Positions 34,731 to 50,138 of a stretch of DNA of 64,000 nucleotides are shown piece after piece. Below the pieces are notes generated by a model. It had not been told where the DNA came from, did not search any database, and saw only the letters and a list, made by a program, of their open reading frames with translations. Source of the stretch: Acanthochlamys bracteata (Eukaryota; Streptophyta; Magnoliopsida; Pandanales; Velloziaceae); assembly GCA_019914995.1 (NCBI GenBank), contig CM034127.1, forward strand, positions 14,172,269-14,236,268, in the 5' to 3' direction. Positions within the stretch are counted from its first letter, which is position 1. Each line of letters starts with the position of its first letter. A program made the position numbers and the translations under genes.

Positions 34731-37567
34731 TTAATGCAGAAAATCCTTCATTGGATCATCGTGGTGGATCTTTTTCATACGGTATGCCTCCATATCCTCT
34801 TCAGTAACCTGCATAAGCAGAACATTATCAGAATCAAGTGAACAACTTTGAATATCCAATATAGTAGAAAGCAACTATACAGCACCTCATCATTCCATTT
34901 TACATTATATTTCCGCTTCCTTTCATCTTTCTCTTCCTTCTTCCTTTCATCCTCCTGCCAGATTTTTCAGTGTCAGATTCAAATCACCAACTAACATGTA
35001 TAACATCAGATGCAAATAGTAGAGGCACCCTACCCTCTTTAGAGCTTCCGTGAGCCTTTTCTGGTCAAGAACAAGGTCTGCAGGAATCTCAGTTCCCCAT
35101 GTCGCGGGGCGCTTCTCTTCAGTATTTACAGGATTTTCTGCAAGACACAAGAATAGAGTTCAATATGAGGACTCCAAATAACAACTATGGTCAAACTAAC
35201 CACTGCAATTTTGATTAAAATATATAAGATAAGTTGACACCAAATTTCCTCTGTTTGAAAGAGTTATTCAATGACTAGGACTACTAACCTTCTGTGGCCT
35301 CTTTACGCGCCATGTTCTCCTTCATAAGATCTGCTGCAGCTTCAGCTGCCTCAATACCTGCAGAACCAGTGCAATAGCTGTTGCGGATTGTTTGCTTGCA
35401 GCATTTGTAACCCCACTGGTGATCCTTCCACCAAGAACCCCAGACAGTTGTATGATTATTAATGAAAACATCTTCTTCATACTTGCTCCTTGGAACAGAT
35501 GCTTCCTGTCCTTTTACTATCCTCCCGGCACGATCATACTCAACTTCTTGCTCAGTCTGCCCTAGGAGAAGCTCCCTTGGTAGCTGTTCACCATCAGCTG
35601 CGTTCCCATATTTCTCCATAATTGTATCCTTCATTTTCGACTTCAATTTTTCCTTAATAACCTTAAAATTCTTATGCAGTAACTCAGCTTGAGAGGGAGC
35701 AGCTTGCATGTGGATGTCTTGCCCTTTCTCGAAAGCTTGCAATGCATGCATATTCAGCTGCTTGAACTCTAAAGCTTGGCCACTAACCCGGTACTGGTTA
35801 TCACCCTGAAGTACAGTAGATGGATCAGTACAAAGAACAGTAATATTCCCTTTACTGATGCTTCAAAACCTAGTATACTCGCCTCGTAGAATTTCTCATT
35901 CGGATCAGCATCCGGCAACGGATCCTCTCTCATAGACCGAGTCTTCGGGTCATAGTATGCAGAATTAACATCCAAATTCAATAGATATTTAGCAGTATCT
36001 TCCCGAATACGCAAGTTCCTGGAAAAGAGAATCAACATGAAAGATTCCGGCAAAGAGAAAATAACTAAAATAGGAAATGTTAAAGCAACAAGACCAAAAC
36101 TTGATTATACATCAAAATGCTTAATCAACATTAAGATTCTAATCTAGAGAAACAAAGTGATTGCACAGTTTGGCAAGCATGTTACCTAACAGTACCCGTG
36201 CTTCCACCACCTGTGGTGCGTACACGTTTCTCAACCTTGGCGAAGTCCATCTGTTTACTTTCATCCACCTTAGCCTCATCAACTTGCAGATCATCATCTT
36301 CATCATCATCTTCATCATCATCATCATCTTCATCATCACTAGCTTTGCCTTCACCATTCTGCGTATTGCTATTTTTCTCCTCTAATTTTTTAAGTCGCTG
36401 CTCTTTAAGATATTTCCTTCTTGCTTCATTTACAGCTTCATACTGTTCAACTACACGAGAATAATCAGATGGGTCATATCCATTCCATCGATCACGCTTC
36501 CCATCATAATCAAGTTCAAAAGTCTCAATCTTCTCATCAGGAGCTATATGCATGTTTGTCCACTTAGCCCCAATCTTCCTTGGCCTATCCATGCAGGATT
36601 TTTTGTCATGTGTCATTGCGCCGCAACTGAACAGAGAAGAACCTTATCCGCTCATGAATTTATGAAAACATACCTACCAAGATGGAAACAAAAACATGTC
36701 CAGGATAAAGAATCCACTTACTTCTCACAAGCGCCTTTCCTATACTTATCGGACTGATATATCTTGGCACCTCTATCATACCATGATTTTGTATAATTCG
36801 GATCAGACTTCCATTTCCTTTGATGTTTCAAACTCTACAGCAGAACCCAAAAATAAAAGAAACAACTTAAATATGAATTGACAAAAAGTTGATCAACCAC
36901 TAAATCAAAGTAGTCCATAAGAAACTTGAATCAGTGAAACGACGAACTTACCGGTCTCTCTGCGTTAAGGTACCATGGTGCAGAGGACATGTACTGAGGA
37001 ATGTGGGGGTTGATTTCCTTTCCATCTTCATCGACTTCAGCTGGGGCTAGCCCAGCTTTACGGGCTTCTTCTAGTTCAAGTTGCTTCCTATGATCTTCAC
37101 GGGATTTGAAAGATACTGAAATCCAGAAAATTAGCAGTTAGAGAAACAGACACCAAAAAAGAGACACCTTAAAGCCGAGATTTTTATCAACGCAATGCAA
37201 CCTCATCAACTCAATTTAGCAGGACCAAGTATACTCAATAAAATAAAAAACAAAACTGATAAAAACCAATTCCATAATCAACTTATACAGCAAAATTACC
37301 ATAAATTCTTGCTATCCGAGCTACCTAAATCTCCAAAATTACAAAATAAAAAACAGAAATTAGCATAAATTTTCATCAAAAGTTCTGAATATTGAGGCAA
37401 ATCAACAGAAAACATAGACAATCGAACTCAAACCCAACAAAACTCAGCAAATTAACAAAAGAATCCCCAAAAGATTCCAAAAATTCAAATCAACGAAGAA
37501 TCTACCCGGAAAAAGAAAAGAAGAACACAAATTCAACAGCCAGTAGCATACCTGAAGCCGTTGCCAT
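34731..37567 (-). CDS. SLU7: pre-mRNA splicing factor SLU7
   Basis: Nine exons: 37552-37567, 36952-37115, 36722-36834, 36186-36626, 35883-36018, 35289-35805, 35034-35137, 34886-34954 and 34731-34808 (1638 nt, 545 residues, phases consistent). Intron 5 uses a GC donor (CGAG/GCGAGT). The protein begins [20 protein letters not shown] and has the CCHC knuckle [14 protein letters not shown], then [13 protein letters not shown] and the SLU7 core ([75 protein letters not shown]). A lysine-rich C-terminus ([15 protein letters not shown]) precedes [13 protein letters not shown]. An Asp/Glu run in exon 4 is encoded by a trinucleotide repeat. SLU7 acts in the second step of splicing and in 3' splice-site choice in the nucleus. 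It is divergent from the MDH gene. Confidence 0.96.
36291..36338. repeat. trinucleotide repeat encoding an acidic tract in SLU7
   Basis: A (TCA/TCT)n run on the plus strand reads as GAT/GAA codons on the coding strand, giving an Asp-rich stretch within exon 4. Tract length is likely to vary between individuals without shifting the frame. Confidence 0.8.
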
Positions 37568-37907
37568 TTAGATTCCCGAAGAACAACAAAATCAAACAGA
37601 GACAAATCAGATTCGGTGATGAATCAGAAGAAGAAGAACGAGGAGCAGAGCGAACAGCCGAACACGGGTTGAAACCGAAGAATGATCGGATGTATTACCA
37701 GGATGCGTAGAGTCCGACACCTTAAAACCGACTTTCTAATTTCTGTTTAGAGAGCTATAAACATATCCCGAGTAGGTCAGACATAATGGGCCTGGCCCAA
37801 GCCCAAATTCTTAAGTTGGCTACTTTAGGAATTCGACACTCAACGCCGAGAAATCTAACCGACTCTGGGCGACTCAATTCGGTGTCAGACCTGAATGGAT
37901 GATGACG

Positions 37908-38092
37908 GGGCCGTTTGTGTTTCCCACTATTTTAAATATGTTTCTTTTTCAAATTAATATATTTTTATATTATTTTATAAATTATTTAAATTTTAGAAAA
38001 TATAAAAAAATTATTATTATTATATTATTTTTTAAAATAAAATAAAATTTATTTTTAAAATAAATAAATATATTTTCTATTTCATAAACCCT
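37908..38092. mobile_element. AT-rich MITE-like element, weak
   Basis: Left end GGGCCGTTTGTG resembles Tourist-type ends; right end CATAAACCC is a partial inverted match. The interior is nearly all A/T. Borders uncertain. Confidence 0.3.
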
Positions 38093-38182
38093 ATTAGTCT
38101 CACTTTAATAGTCGGACAATACAGAGAAAATGGAGGCGACTCTGGTCACTCTCTCAGACGACATATTTCGAATCCGTTCTCA

Positions 38183-38406
38183 GTTCGTTTACGATTGCAT
38201 TTTTTCAACGATATTTTATTAATTTTTTATTTTTTTAATATATACTATTTAAAAAATTTATTTAAAAATTAAGAATATTGAAAAATTTATGTAATAAAAT
38301 TTTTTATTACATATTTTATTATTTATTATAAATAAAAAATAAAATTTATTTAATAATTTTTTAATTTTAAAAAAAAATTATTTTATGAGTACTTTAAACG
38401 CCCCCG
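38183..38406. mobile_element. AT-rich MITE-like element
   Basis: Left end GTTCGTTTACGATTGCA, right end TGAGTACTTTAAACGCCCCCG; TCA before and TAA after. The A/T-only interior is like the other members. Confidence 0.4.
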
Positions 38407-38565
38407 TAAGAGCCCAACACTTGTGCGAGAAATCTGACCGACTCTGATGTGACTAAAACTGAGATAATCGGCTGTACCAAAGGCTCATCCTGTCGATGGG
38501 CTCGAGGCCCACTGACTTCAATAACCCAGAGCCGAGAGATATGATCTCATCTGTCGAAACCGTGC

Positions 38566-38573
38566 TATAAATA
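38566..38573 (+). promoter_or_regulatory. TATA box of the MDH gene
   Basis: TATAAATA 94 bp before the ATG at 38660, giving an expected leader of about 60 nt. Confidence 0.5.
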
Positions 38574-38659
38574 ATAGCGATAACTCCAGGGAGTGATCAG
38601 CTCAGTTGCTCATAATCATCTCTCGATTTCTTTCTAGAGGCCTTTTTCAGTTGACGGCT

Positions 38660-42069
<3,410 letters not shown>

Positions 42070-45000
42070 TTGTTATTGTTGTAGTTATCATCAATGTGAG
42101 AAAGCAGCAGAGATCGTTCAATAAAAGTCAGCTTTATTATGGTGGTGAAACTGCTCTTTTTGGCATCTGAGTTCTTAAGTCCAAATTGTTGCTGCTTGAA
42201 TCTTGCTACAACTATTTTCTTTGTACCAGCGACATTTGTATTGCCTGTTTATTTTCAAGTGGATAATTATGATTTGAGAAACTCATTCTGTACTTCTTTA
42301 GAGTATTAAGATGAGTTTTTTTAACTAACACAGATCTGACTCTTCAGATCTTTCATACTTTGTTAAAGTATGGAAAGAAAACAGCCAACCGGTAATTTAT
42401 CCAAGATAAGTTCCTAAAACTTGAGCTTTGCATGAAGTAGCGGAATTTGCATGTTCAAGAAGTTGTACTGGTCCTGGAGGAAGCATATCCAATTTTCAAA
42501 TTGAACACCGGGATTATTTCGGGACAGGACTAGTTTCCACATTGGTTATTTGTATTAATTGCATGATGACTACTTCCAGCTATCCAATTAAGTAATCAAA
42601 TGTTTGCTTGATTCAATTCAAAAGTGGCAGGCTTGTTCTAGTCGGTATAGAAGATTTTGAAAATACTTATAAGATAAAATTTTTAAATATTATTATTTTA
42701 AATTTACAAAAATGAAATTTATGTGTTTTCATTAAAGAATTATAAGAAACAACAAATATTTCTAGATTTTAATTATTAAATAATTTTAATAATAAATTTA
42801 TTAAAATTTATTTAACATTAAAAAAAAAAAGAACTTTTAAAAATAGCTAAACGCTCTTTGCGTGTCCTCCACTATAACAAATAAACTGACACTAGCTTCC
42901 CAAGTCCAAACTTTGACATTTTGTTAAGTACTAATATTTTAGTGCGTGGTCCGACATGTTCGAGACTTTTCGGCATGATATTTTATTCATTTGGTAAACA
43001 ACTTTTTAAGGAAATACAAAATTTCCTGGTAAAGCTCCCCAATGCAAAAGGCCGAAAAATATAGAGTTCTTGAGAGTTTGAACTTGTTATTTTCAAATCT
43101 TTCACACTCTCAGAGATAAATATTGACGAACCAGTAGTTCATGACAGAAGAAGAAGAAGACATTGTTAGCTACAAATGTATAATAATTTATGCGGTATGC
43201 TTCATTTTTCTTATAATAACTTCAAACGTTTACCTACTACTTTCGGCACTCCTCAATCCATCTTGTACCCACTAACACCGGGCCAACCTGAGACTAAGTT
43301 TCATGTACATATAAATACTCTTCATAGTTAGTAATCATATGTTAATTGGTATCATATTATTTTTTCTATCGTCTATTATGTATCAGTCTTCTGTTCACAT
43401 CTGTCTTGAAAAATGACTAGGTATAACTAATCCACTCGATACTGCAGCTGCAAAAAATGCAATTTTTGTTGTTTTTGACGGTTGTTCTAAAGTTAGGGAT
43501 ACTAATGACTTAGACATTTTCTAAGTCCCTCTACTGAATTTAGATTTTATTGATATTATTGTTTGAAGTCTTTGTTTACCAACTTTAGGACTTTCACGTA
43601 ATTGCTCAAAACTGACCATTTCCTAGCTTACCTACAGGTTTTATCGTTTTACTATTCTCATATCTTGCGCTCGTCGATCCTAGCGAGCCAGAAAGGTTAT
43701 TTGGTGCCATCTGTATCTGGAGGCCAATAAGTTAAGGTTCAAATCTCGGTGTGATCATTCCTGATTTTCATAAAGTTGCAATCAGATCTTGGAACTACGC
43801 CATAGTAATAATTTAGGTCGTTAATTATTCTAGAGGATTGGCAGGAGTTGAATTGGTAAGTTGGACTTGTAATACATGTAAGGAAAGCATTCATTGTCTC
43901 AGTAAGAGTTGGTAACTTTCGAACTTCATCACATCAGGAAACTGAAAGCATGTGTTTATCGTTTACAGATTAACTTCGTAGCAAAGGTCCAAGGCATATG
44001 TTTTTGACCCCTTCAACCTTTTAGCATTATATCATGACATGAATAGTTAAGTTGGTTTGTTAGTGTTATTTTTTGTTCGAGGCAAATTAATCAGTGAAGG
44101 ACAACTTAAGGAACCATAGCCGTAAAACCTATTAGCGTATTATACGTAGCGCGTTATAGAGCTCGATGTTGCTATACTCTGATGAAAAAGTTCGACAACT
44201 GTGAGAAAAAGACCGTTGCTTCCTTAACCAGAAAAATCAAAGGAATCAGATTATCTCTGTGCTAATGAGAAGAATTAGTATCATAATTTTGAACACAATA
44301 GTTAGTTCGAGTATTAGCACAGCCGTTGGATTGTTACCATCATGAACTTTCAGTGGACAATAATATATAAGATAAAAAAAGGGAAAAGAAAAGATAGAAA
44401 GGAGAACTCTGTTTTTGGTAGTTTAACGGAAATATCAGGCCATGGTTGTTGATTTTTAGTTTCAGGTTTATGGGGATGATTTTGAATTTTCTAGCTAATT
44501 ACTGCAGAATCTTTCAGATTACCGGGTTTTTTCTTAGAAAAATAGTTAAAAGTAATGAGAACACCACGACCGAAGAGGCCCGGAACTTGAACTGCTATTA
44601 ACAAGAAACAACTTCCTGGTAAGCATATTCTTTGAAAAGTTTTCTCATTCCAGTTAATTTTAATTAAGAGAACTACCAAAACTAATAGATATTTTGCCAC
44701 AAGATTCTTTTAAAAAAAAATCTCTGGTCTACCATTTCCACACGTACGACACAACACAAAGAAAGTGGGCAATAACAACTGATATTAATCGGTCGTTGTT
44801 GTTCAAAGTTGGTCGCTATTGGGGATGAGTGATTGTTTTTCTGAGGCAATTTACAGTAACTATATCACAAGTAAATTAGGTCATGAAGGCCTTAAACATA
44901 CCATAGTAAATTAACGAACAAAACGGTTCCACAACTGAAAATAGAAACCACTGATCTGTATTTTTCTCAAATTTTCAATTATTAGTAATATTCAAAAGAA

Positions 45001-45515
45001 TAATCATCCTCAAATTAAAAACAAAATTTAAGTCTCGGGTTTTTTCACAATATTTCAATATAGTCTTGATCCTTTACTGACCCGTAGTGCGTAGTATAAT
45101 TTCTTTCTTATTGCACAAGTTCGTTGAATCAGTTTACTGAAGTTGTCATGACGCCATCAGCATTATTGTTTTTCAAACGTAGCAGGGGGGCTGGGAATTG
45201 ATTCTGAAGAAAAACAATCTTAATTAGTCACTTCAACAAGTTTACCAGCGTTAACTAGTGTATTAATTATCATCTCAACCTTTTACACGTGACAATTGAC
45301 GACGATAACTAATAGATAATGGCATTTACATAGGAACAACATATGAGATTCTAGGAAAAAAGACTAACAACCTGACTTAAAATTTCGTCGCTATCTATGA
45401 AATTTGCTTGAAAACTATCAGTTTAATCATCTTCAAAAAAATGTAACAATTGTATATTCACATTTTGCTTGCTCAAATAATAGTCACAGTCGAACTGGTA
45501 AAGTTCCTTGAATTT
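42070..45515. other. gene-free region between MDH and MYB
   Basis: 3.4 kb. The first few hundred bases are MDH 3' UTR. An AT-rich block lies at about 42650-42840. No domain-bearing reading frame was found. A stretch near 43715-43760 has a B-box-like phrase but no tRNA fold was recognised. Confidence 0.5.
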
Positions 45516-47093
45516 TCATATTGCAGTCAGGTCGTGCATACTTCCAGCTTCCATGTAAACTCTCATCCAGAAATCCATATCATCGTCTTCGTTGGATGAG
45601 CTGAATGAAACAGCAGGTTGATCGACAGGAAGTGAACATAAGGCCTGATGATCAGCTACAACTGAATGTTCCTGCAGAGAGATGATGGTGTTTTCCATGC
45701 ATAAGGTTTCTGACCAGAAGCTCTCATCGATTTCTGGGAGCTCTAGTACTGAAGAATAATCGAGTAAATCATCATTGATAATCATGTTACTGTTATAGTC
45801 TCCTGTGATAAGTGATGAATCAGTGCAAGAAGAAGACCAAGTATCAGTACTGCTGCTGGATTGCACTGGGGACGTTGCAATCATGCTTGGTGGAATTTCC
45901 GTTCTTGAAATTTGATCAAGTACTGAAGTTTTAGATTGCACAACGTTAGGCTCGGATACTTTCTTGGATTTGGCATTTGATCTCCTCCTTCGCTTGCCTT
46001 GTTGGCCTTCTTCGACTAGCTGCAGTCTCTTCTTCAAATGAGTGTGCCATACATTCTTAATTTCGTTATCAGTTCGACCTGGCAGCCTCGCTGCGATCAT
46101 TGACCACCTATACAAAAAAGATTAAACAAGAACATACATCAGAAACCATGACCCGATGAACCAATTATAGAGTTCAGGAACGAATATTTCGTCAGTATGA
46201 TTCTTGCAGAGGCTCAAACAAGGGATAGCGATACTCTGTTTTATTATTAATTACTAATGAGCTATGCTCGATGTGCACACGTTTAGTTCGTTTTCTAATT
46301 GCTTTTTTCAGATATATATTTTGGGAATTGGTTATGGTTTGATGAAAAGGAAGGGATGTGACTTTTATATAACCAAACAAATTTAAAGAGGATCTTTGGA
46401 AAGGGGACGAAATTTCTCATGCAACTTGAGCTCCGAATTTTCTAATGCGGCAAGTGGAGAACTAAGCCTTGGCACAAAAGTTTTTATTAATATATTGCGA
46501 ATAACTTAGTCATCTAAGAGAAGACTAAGTAACCAGGAGACTTCTCTATGTAATATTATATCGAAACTTGAAATAAGGAAGTCATGATGAGGGCTATACT
46601 TGTTGCCGAGCAGTTCATGCAAGCTGATGATGGTATCTTCTTCTTCCTTAGTGAAGTTTCCTCTTTTGATATCTGGTCTCAAGTAGTTTGTCCACCTGAG
46701 CCTGCAGCTCTTCCCGCACCTTAAAAGACCTGAAGATATATCAATGCAGAGAAAACAAGCTCAGTCCTGATCATCTATGAACGGCATACTACTTAATTAT
46801 TCTAGATGAACTCATTAAAAGAAACTCTCTCCAAGCTGTTGTTTCTTTTTATCCTTAAAGAAAAATTCAAACTCAAGACTCCAATAGTGGGGATGGCTTA
46901 AATTTATTTTGGTGGCGAAGAGCTTCAAGATTCTCAAGTAACTCCATTAATGGTACTTACCAGCTTGTTTTGGAAGAGCACGCCAGTTGCCATGACCGTA
47001 CTTCTGGATATAGTTAACCAGTATCTCATCCTCTTCAGAAGTCCATGGTCCCTTCTTCAAACCCATCTTCTCACAGCACGGAGCTCTCACCAT
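45516..47093 (-). CDS. R2R3-MYB transcription factor, subgroup 2 (MYB13/14/15-like)
   Basis: Three exons, 46961-47093, 46600-46729 and 45516-46107, with the standard R2R3-MYB intron positions (855 nt, 284 residues). R2 starts [20 protein letters not shown] and has spaced Trp residues; R3 reads [20 protein letters not shown] and continues through [20 protein letters not shown] to WHTHLKKRL. The C-terminal motif [14 protein letters not shown] matches the subgroup 2 IDxSFWxE signature; a Ser-rich region precedes it. Subgroup 2 factors act in stress and phenylpropanoid/stilbene responses in several species; the target set here is inferred only. Nuclear DNA-binding activator. Confidence 0.94.
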
Positions 47094-47178
47094 CTTCTCT
47101 CTTTAATTTCTATTCTTCTTCTTCTTCTTCCTTGTTTTGCTTGATGTCTCTTGTTTCTTTTCTCGTCCTTGCCTTCTT

Positions 47179-47180
<2 letters not shown>

Positions 47181-47221
<41 letters not shown>
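47181..47221. repeat. 41-base poly(T)/poly(A) tract upstream of the MYB gene
   Basis: Uninterrupted run of 41 T on the plus strand, 41 A in the transcription direction of the MYB gene, ending 88 bp before its ATG. A CTT repeat (47107-47130) lies between it and the gene. Confidence 0.9.
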
Positions 47222-47223
<2 letters not shown>

Positions 47224-47230
47224 GTTTTCT

Positions 47231-47237
47231 CTATATA
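47231..47237 (-). promoter_or_regulatory. TATA box of the MYB gene
   Basis: TATATAG on the minus strand, 10 bp beyond the poly(A) tract. With usual spacing, transcription would begin inside that tract. Confidence 0.4.
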
Positions 47238-47938
47238 TGTTCAGTACGAACAAGGCCGCAAGAGCAACGAGACCTGTGCAGTCTGCCTTGGTATTTATAA
47301 GGCAGCCATACTCACGAGCTACTAGCTATTTCCTGGAAGTTGAAAAATGTGTCCCTAACATGCTAATATTAAAAAATCATCGTTATATAATTCAATTAAA
47401 TGGGTCGGGTTTTGCGGGTCTATTCCTCGTGCACATAAGACCCCCTTCGCATTGACTATGCTTTTCATATATGGACAGTATAGATTTTGAGTTCAGACGT
47501 TTTAATTCCTACCACTATTTTTCATGACATGGAAAATAAGAACAAGTGCAATTCTTAATCAGCAGTGTACACATTAATTGAGTCGATACAGCAGCCTCAA
47601 CTATTGAATTTCTGTGTACTTCGATTGATCCGGGACAAAAAGTTTGAGTTCCGGCTGTTGATATTAATTAAATTCAAAAACTTTGTTCTGTTTCATTCAA
47701 ACTTTGTGTACATTTTCTACAATCATTTAATCTGCTTTTTTTAAAATTAAATTATACGCACATTACGTAGTCCTTTATCTGCTAATATTAAAATAAAATA
47801 AAAACAAATTAAATTTTTTTAGGTTATGACTAGTTTGGTACATACTTGTACTCGGTATTGATGAGGAATAGTCTAATGCCTCTTTTACTAATTATATCTC
47901 TGCAGTATTCTGTATACACCCGTAAAGGTCAATTTTAA

Positions 47939-48120
47939 GAGCTTATTTAGCAATAAGTATGTTGTATTTTAATTTTATTTATATTTTTAATTATATAATT
48001 TTATAAAAAATTTTAAAATATAAATTATACATATAAAATTTTATTATTATTTATTATATTATTTTTTTAAAAATAATTTTTTTAATTTTAATTTTTTAAA
48101 AAAATACTCGCAAATATCTC
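47939..48120. mobile_element. AT-rich MITE-like element with TAA target duplication
   Basis: Left end GAGCTTATTTAGCAATAAGT, right end ACTCGCAAATATCTC, inverted to each other with mismatches; exact TAA on both sides. Confidence 0.55.
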
Positions 48121-48484
48121 TAAAACCAAGTCTGGTGTATCATCATATCTTTTCTTAAGTTGGACGTCAAAATACACTGAAATTATAAATTTCTTCTATC
48201 ATATTGTATATATGAGAAGTTTGTTTGGATCAAATAAACCTTAAAATGTATCGCAAGATACCTAAACATGGTCAAACTAAACGGTCAATGGAAACGTGAT
48301 TCATAGCAAGATGAATAATCTAACACTTGTTCGTATTTTATTTGTAGACAAGACAAAACAAGAAGAAAGAACGAAGAACGAGTAATAAGCTGCATTGATT
48401 CTTCAAACTTTTGTCTAAATCCGAAGATCACTACTTTCACACAATTATTTCTATTTATTTCTTTCAACTTACATACACGCATAA

Positions 48485-48737
48485 GTGAGTGTTTAGTTCA
48501 ATTTTTTTCCAACATTTTTTTTAATTTTTAATTATATATTTTTTAATACATATTTTTTAATATTTAAAAAATTTATTTAAAAATTTAAATAGTATAAAAA
48601 AATTTTACATAATAAAAATTTTTTATTGCATATTATTATTATTTTTTAAAAAATAAAAAATAAAATTCGTTTTAAAAAAATAAAAATATTTTTTATTTAA
48701 AAAATTTTTTATTTTATAAATAATTTCAAACGTACCG
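48485..48737. mobile_element. AT-rich MITE-like element with TAA target duplication
   Basis: Left end GTGAGTGTTTAGTTCAA, right end TTTCAAACGTACCG; TAA on both sides. The interior is A/T homopolymer-rich. Confidence 0.5.
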
Positions 48738-49314
48738 TAATAATTTACAGAATTCAAAATGAATTCAGGAAAAGTAGCCTGCTAGTTATATATAGCTTTG
48801 AATTTTGTCCCACATACGATTTGATCGAGGTCTCACCATAGTTATATATATGCCAAAGGAAAAAGTATCGAGTTGGTAAGTTTAAATTCTTGAATAGTCA
48901 ATCCTTCAATTTGGTAGGATCTAATTCTCACGCGGGGTTAAGGTAAAAATTTTCAAATTTTCTTCGGCCGATCTAGTTGAAACTGCTGTCAGTTTTTTGA
49001 ATTTTTTGTTCTTACGAGGAATAATAGCTTAAAACAAACGCAACACCATTTTCAACAGTCACCACATAAGAAAGTTTTTTTGTCAATAGAGGAAAGCTGG
49101 AAAGTTTTATTTTGAAATTTTTTTTGAAAAAACAAAATTAGCTTTTATTTTAAATTTAACATACAAATAATAACTATATATATAATAATTTTGTATATAT
49201 TATTTATCTATATTTTTCAAAATTAAAAAAAAAATTAAGTATAAAATTTTGTGTTTGATGAGACGGTGACGGTGCATTTTGAGATTGGGATAAAACGCAT
49301 CCACTCACACCTTA

Positions 49315-49491
49315 AGGCACCGTTTGTATGCTTCAACTTTTTTTTTTTCTAATTTTTATTTTATATTTTTATAAAATCTTATATGCTAAAATTATTATTT
49401 TTAGTTAAAATAAAACTCATTTTTTTATAAAAACTTTAAAATATTTTAAAATTAAAAAAAAAATTTAGTTTATAAGCAATCAAATATTCTC
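49315..49491. mobile_element. AT-rich MITE-like element, weak
   Basis: Left end GGCACCGTTTGTATGCTTCA, right end TTATAAGCAATCAAATATTC; the TTTG..TGCTT core is inverted at the two ends. No clean target duplication. Confidence 0.35.
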
Positions 49492-49887
49492 TTGATATTG
49501 GGCAGTTCTCGTGCAATTAATCTGGAGACAACATACGACTGAAGTCCTCCGTTCAACAAGCAACAGTCACAAATATTTAAACAGCTTTCAAGCGTTAATG
49601 CAGTGAAACAAGCGTGTCGCTTTCACTTTGATACGACTAAGCTATAACTTACAATTATATTTCCAACTTTAGTTCAGTAACCTAGCATATGATTTTCTGT
49701 ACAGTGACTTGAATATACAGTAAGTAACAAGAAGAGAGTAGGATATTTTACCCAACAATCTTCTCCTTGAGAAGATGAGAAAGAACCCAGCTTCCATCTG
49801 AATTTATGCATCAATGGTTAACTTGCATTATGTATATTTCTAAAGGCAGATAAAAAAATATTGCTATCAACTGAAGACGCATAGTAA

Positions 49888-50138
49888 GTGCCTATTTAGC
49901 ATTACTTATAAATTATTTTATTATAATTTTTTATTTTATGTTTTTAATAATTTTTTAATATTATATATACTTTTTAATTAAAAAATATATATAAATTTTT
50001 ACGTCCTAAAATTTTATTGTTAGTCATTTTTATTTTATAATTTGAGGTAAAAATAAAAATAGAACTTATTTTCTAAAAATTTCAAAATAATTTTTGTTTA
50101 ATAAAAATTAATTTTTAAAAATACTTCCAAAAATTCAC
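49888..50138. mobile_element. AT-rich MITE-like element with TAA target duplication
   Basis: Left end GTGCCTATTTAGCATTACTT, right end AATACTTCCAAAAATTCAC; exact TAA on both sides. About 250 bp. Confidence 0.55.

Larger units (their letters stand above)
37568..38659. other. divergent promoter region SLU7 / MDH
   Basis: 1.1 kb between two start codons. It contains two AT-rich element-like blocks (37908-38092 and 38183-38406) and a TATA box for MDH. A 5' leader for SLU7 is likely in the first 100-150 bp. Confidence 0.6.

Noticed and set aside
36198..36464. Ser-rich open frame on the plus strand
   Set aside because: Created by the TCA/TCT repeat that encodes the acidic tract of SLU7 on the other strand.
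43715..43760. Possible tRNA or SINE (GGTTCAAATCTCGG resembles a B box)
   Set aside because: No A box at the right spacing and no cloverleaf could be drawn; a lone B-box-like phrase is common.
47045..47455. Phe-rich open frame on the plus strand
   Set aside because: Product of the 41-T tract and antisense to MYB exon 1; low complexity.
48860..48925. A-box-like phrase GAGTTGGTAAG, possible SINE head
   Set aside because: No convincing B box, tail or target duplication around it.
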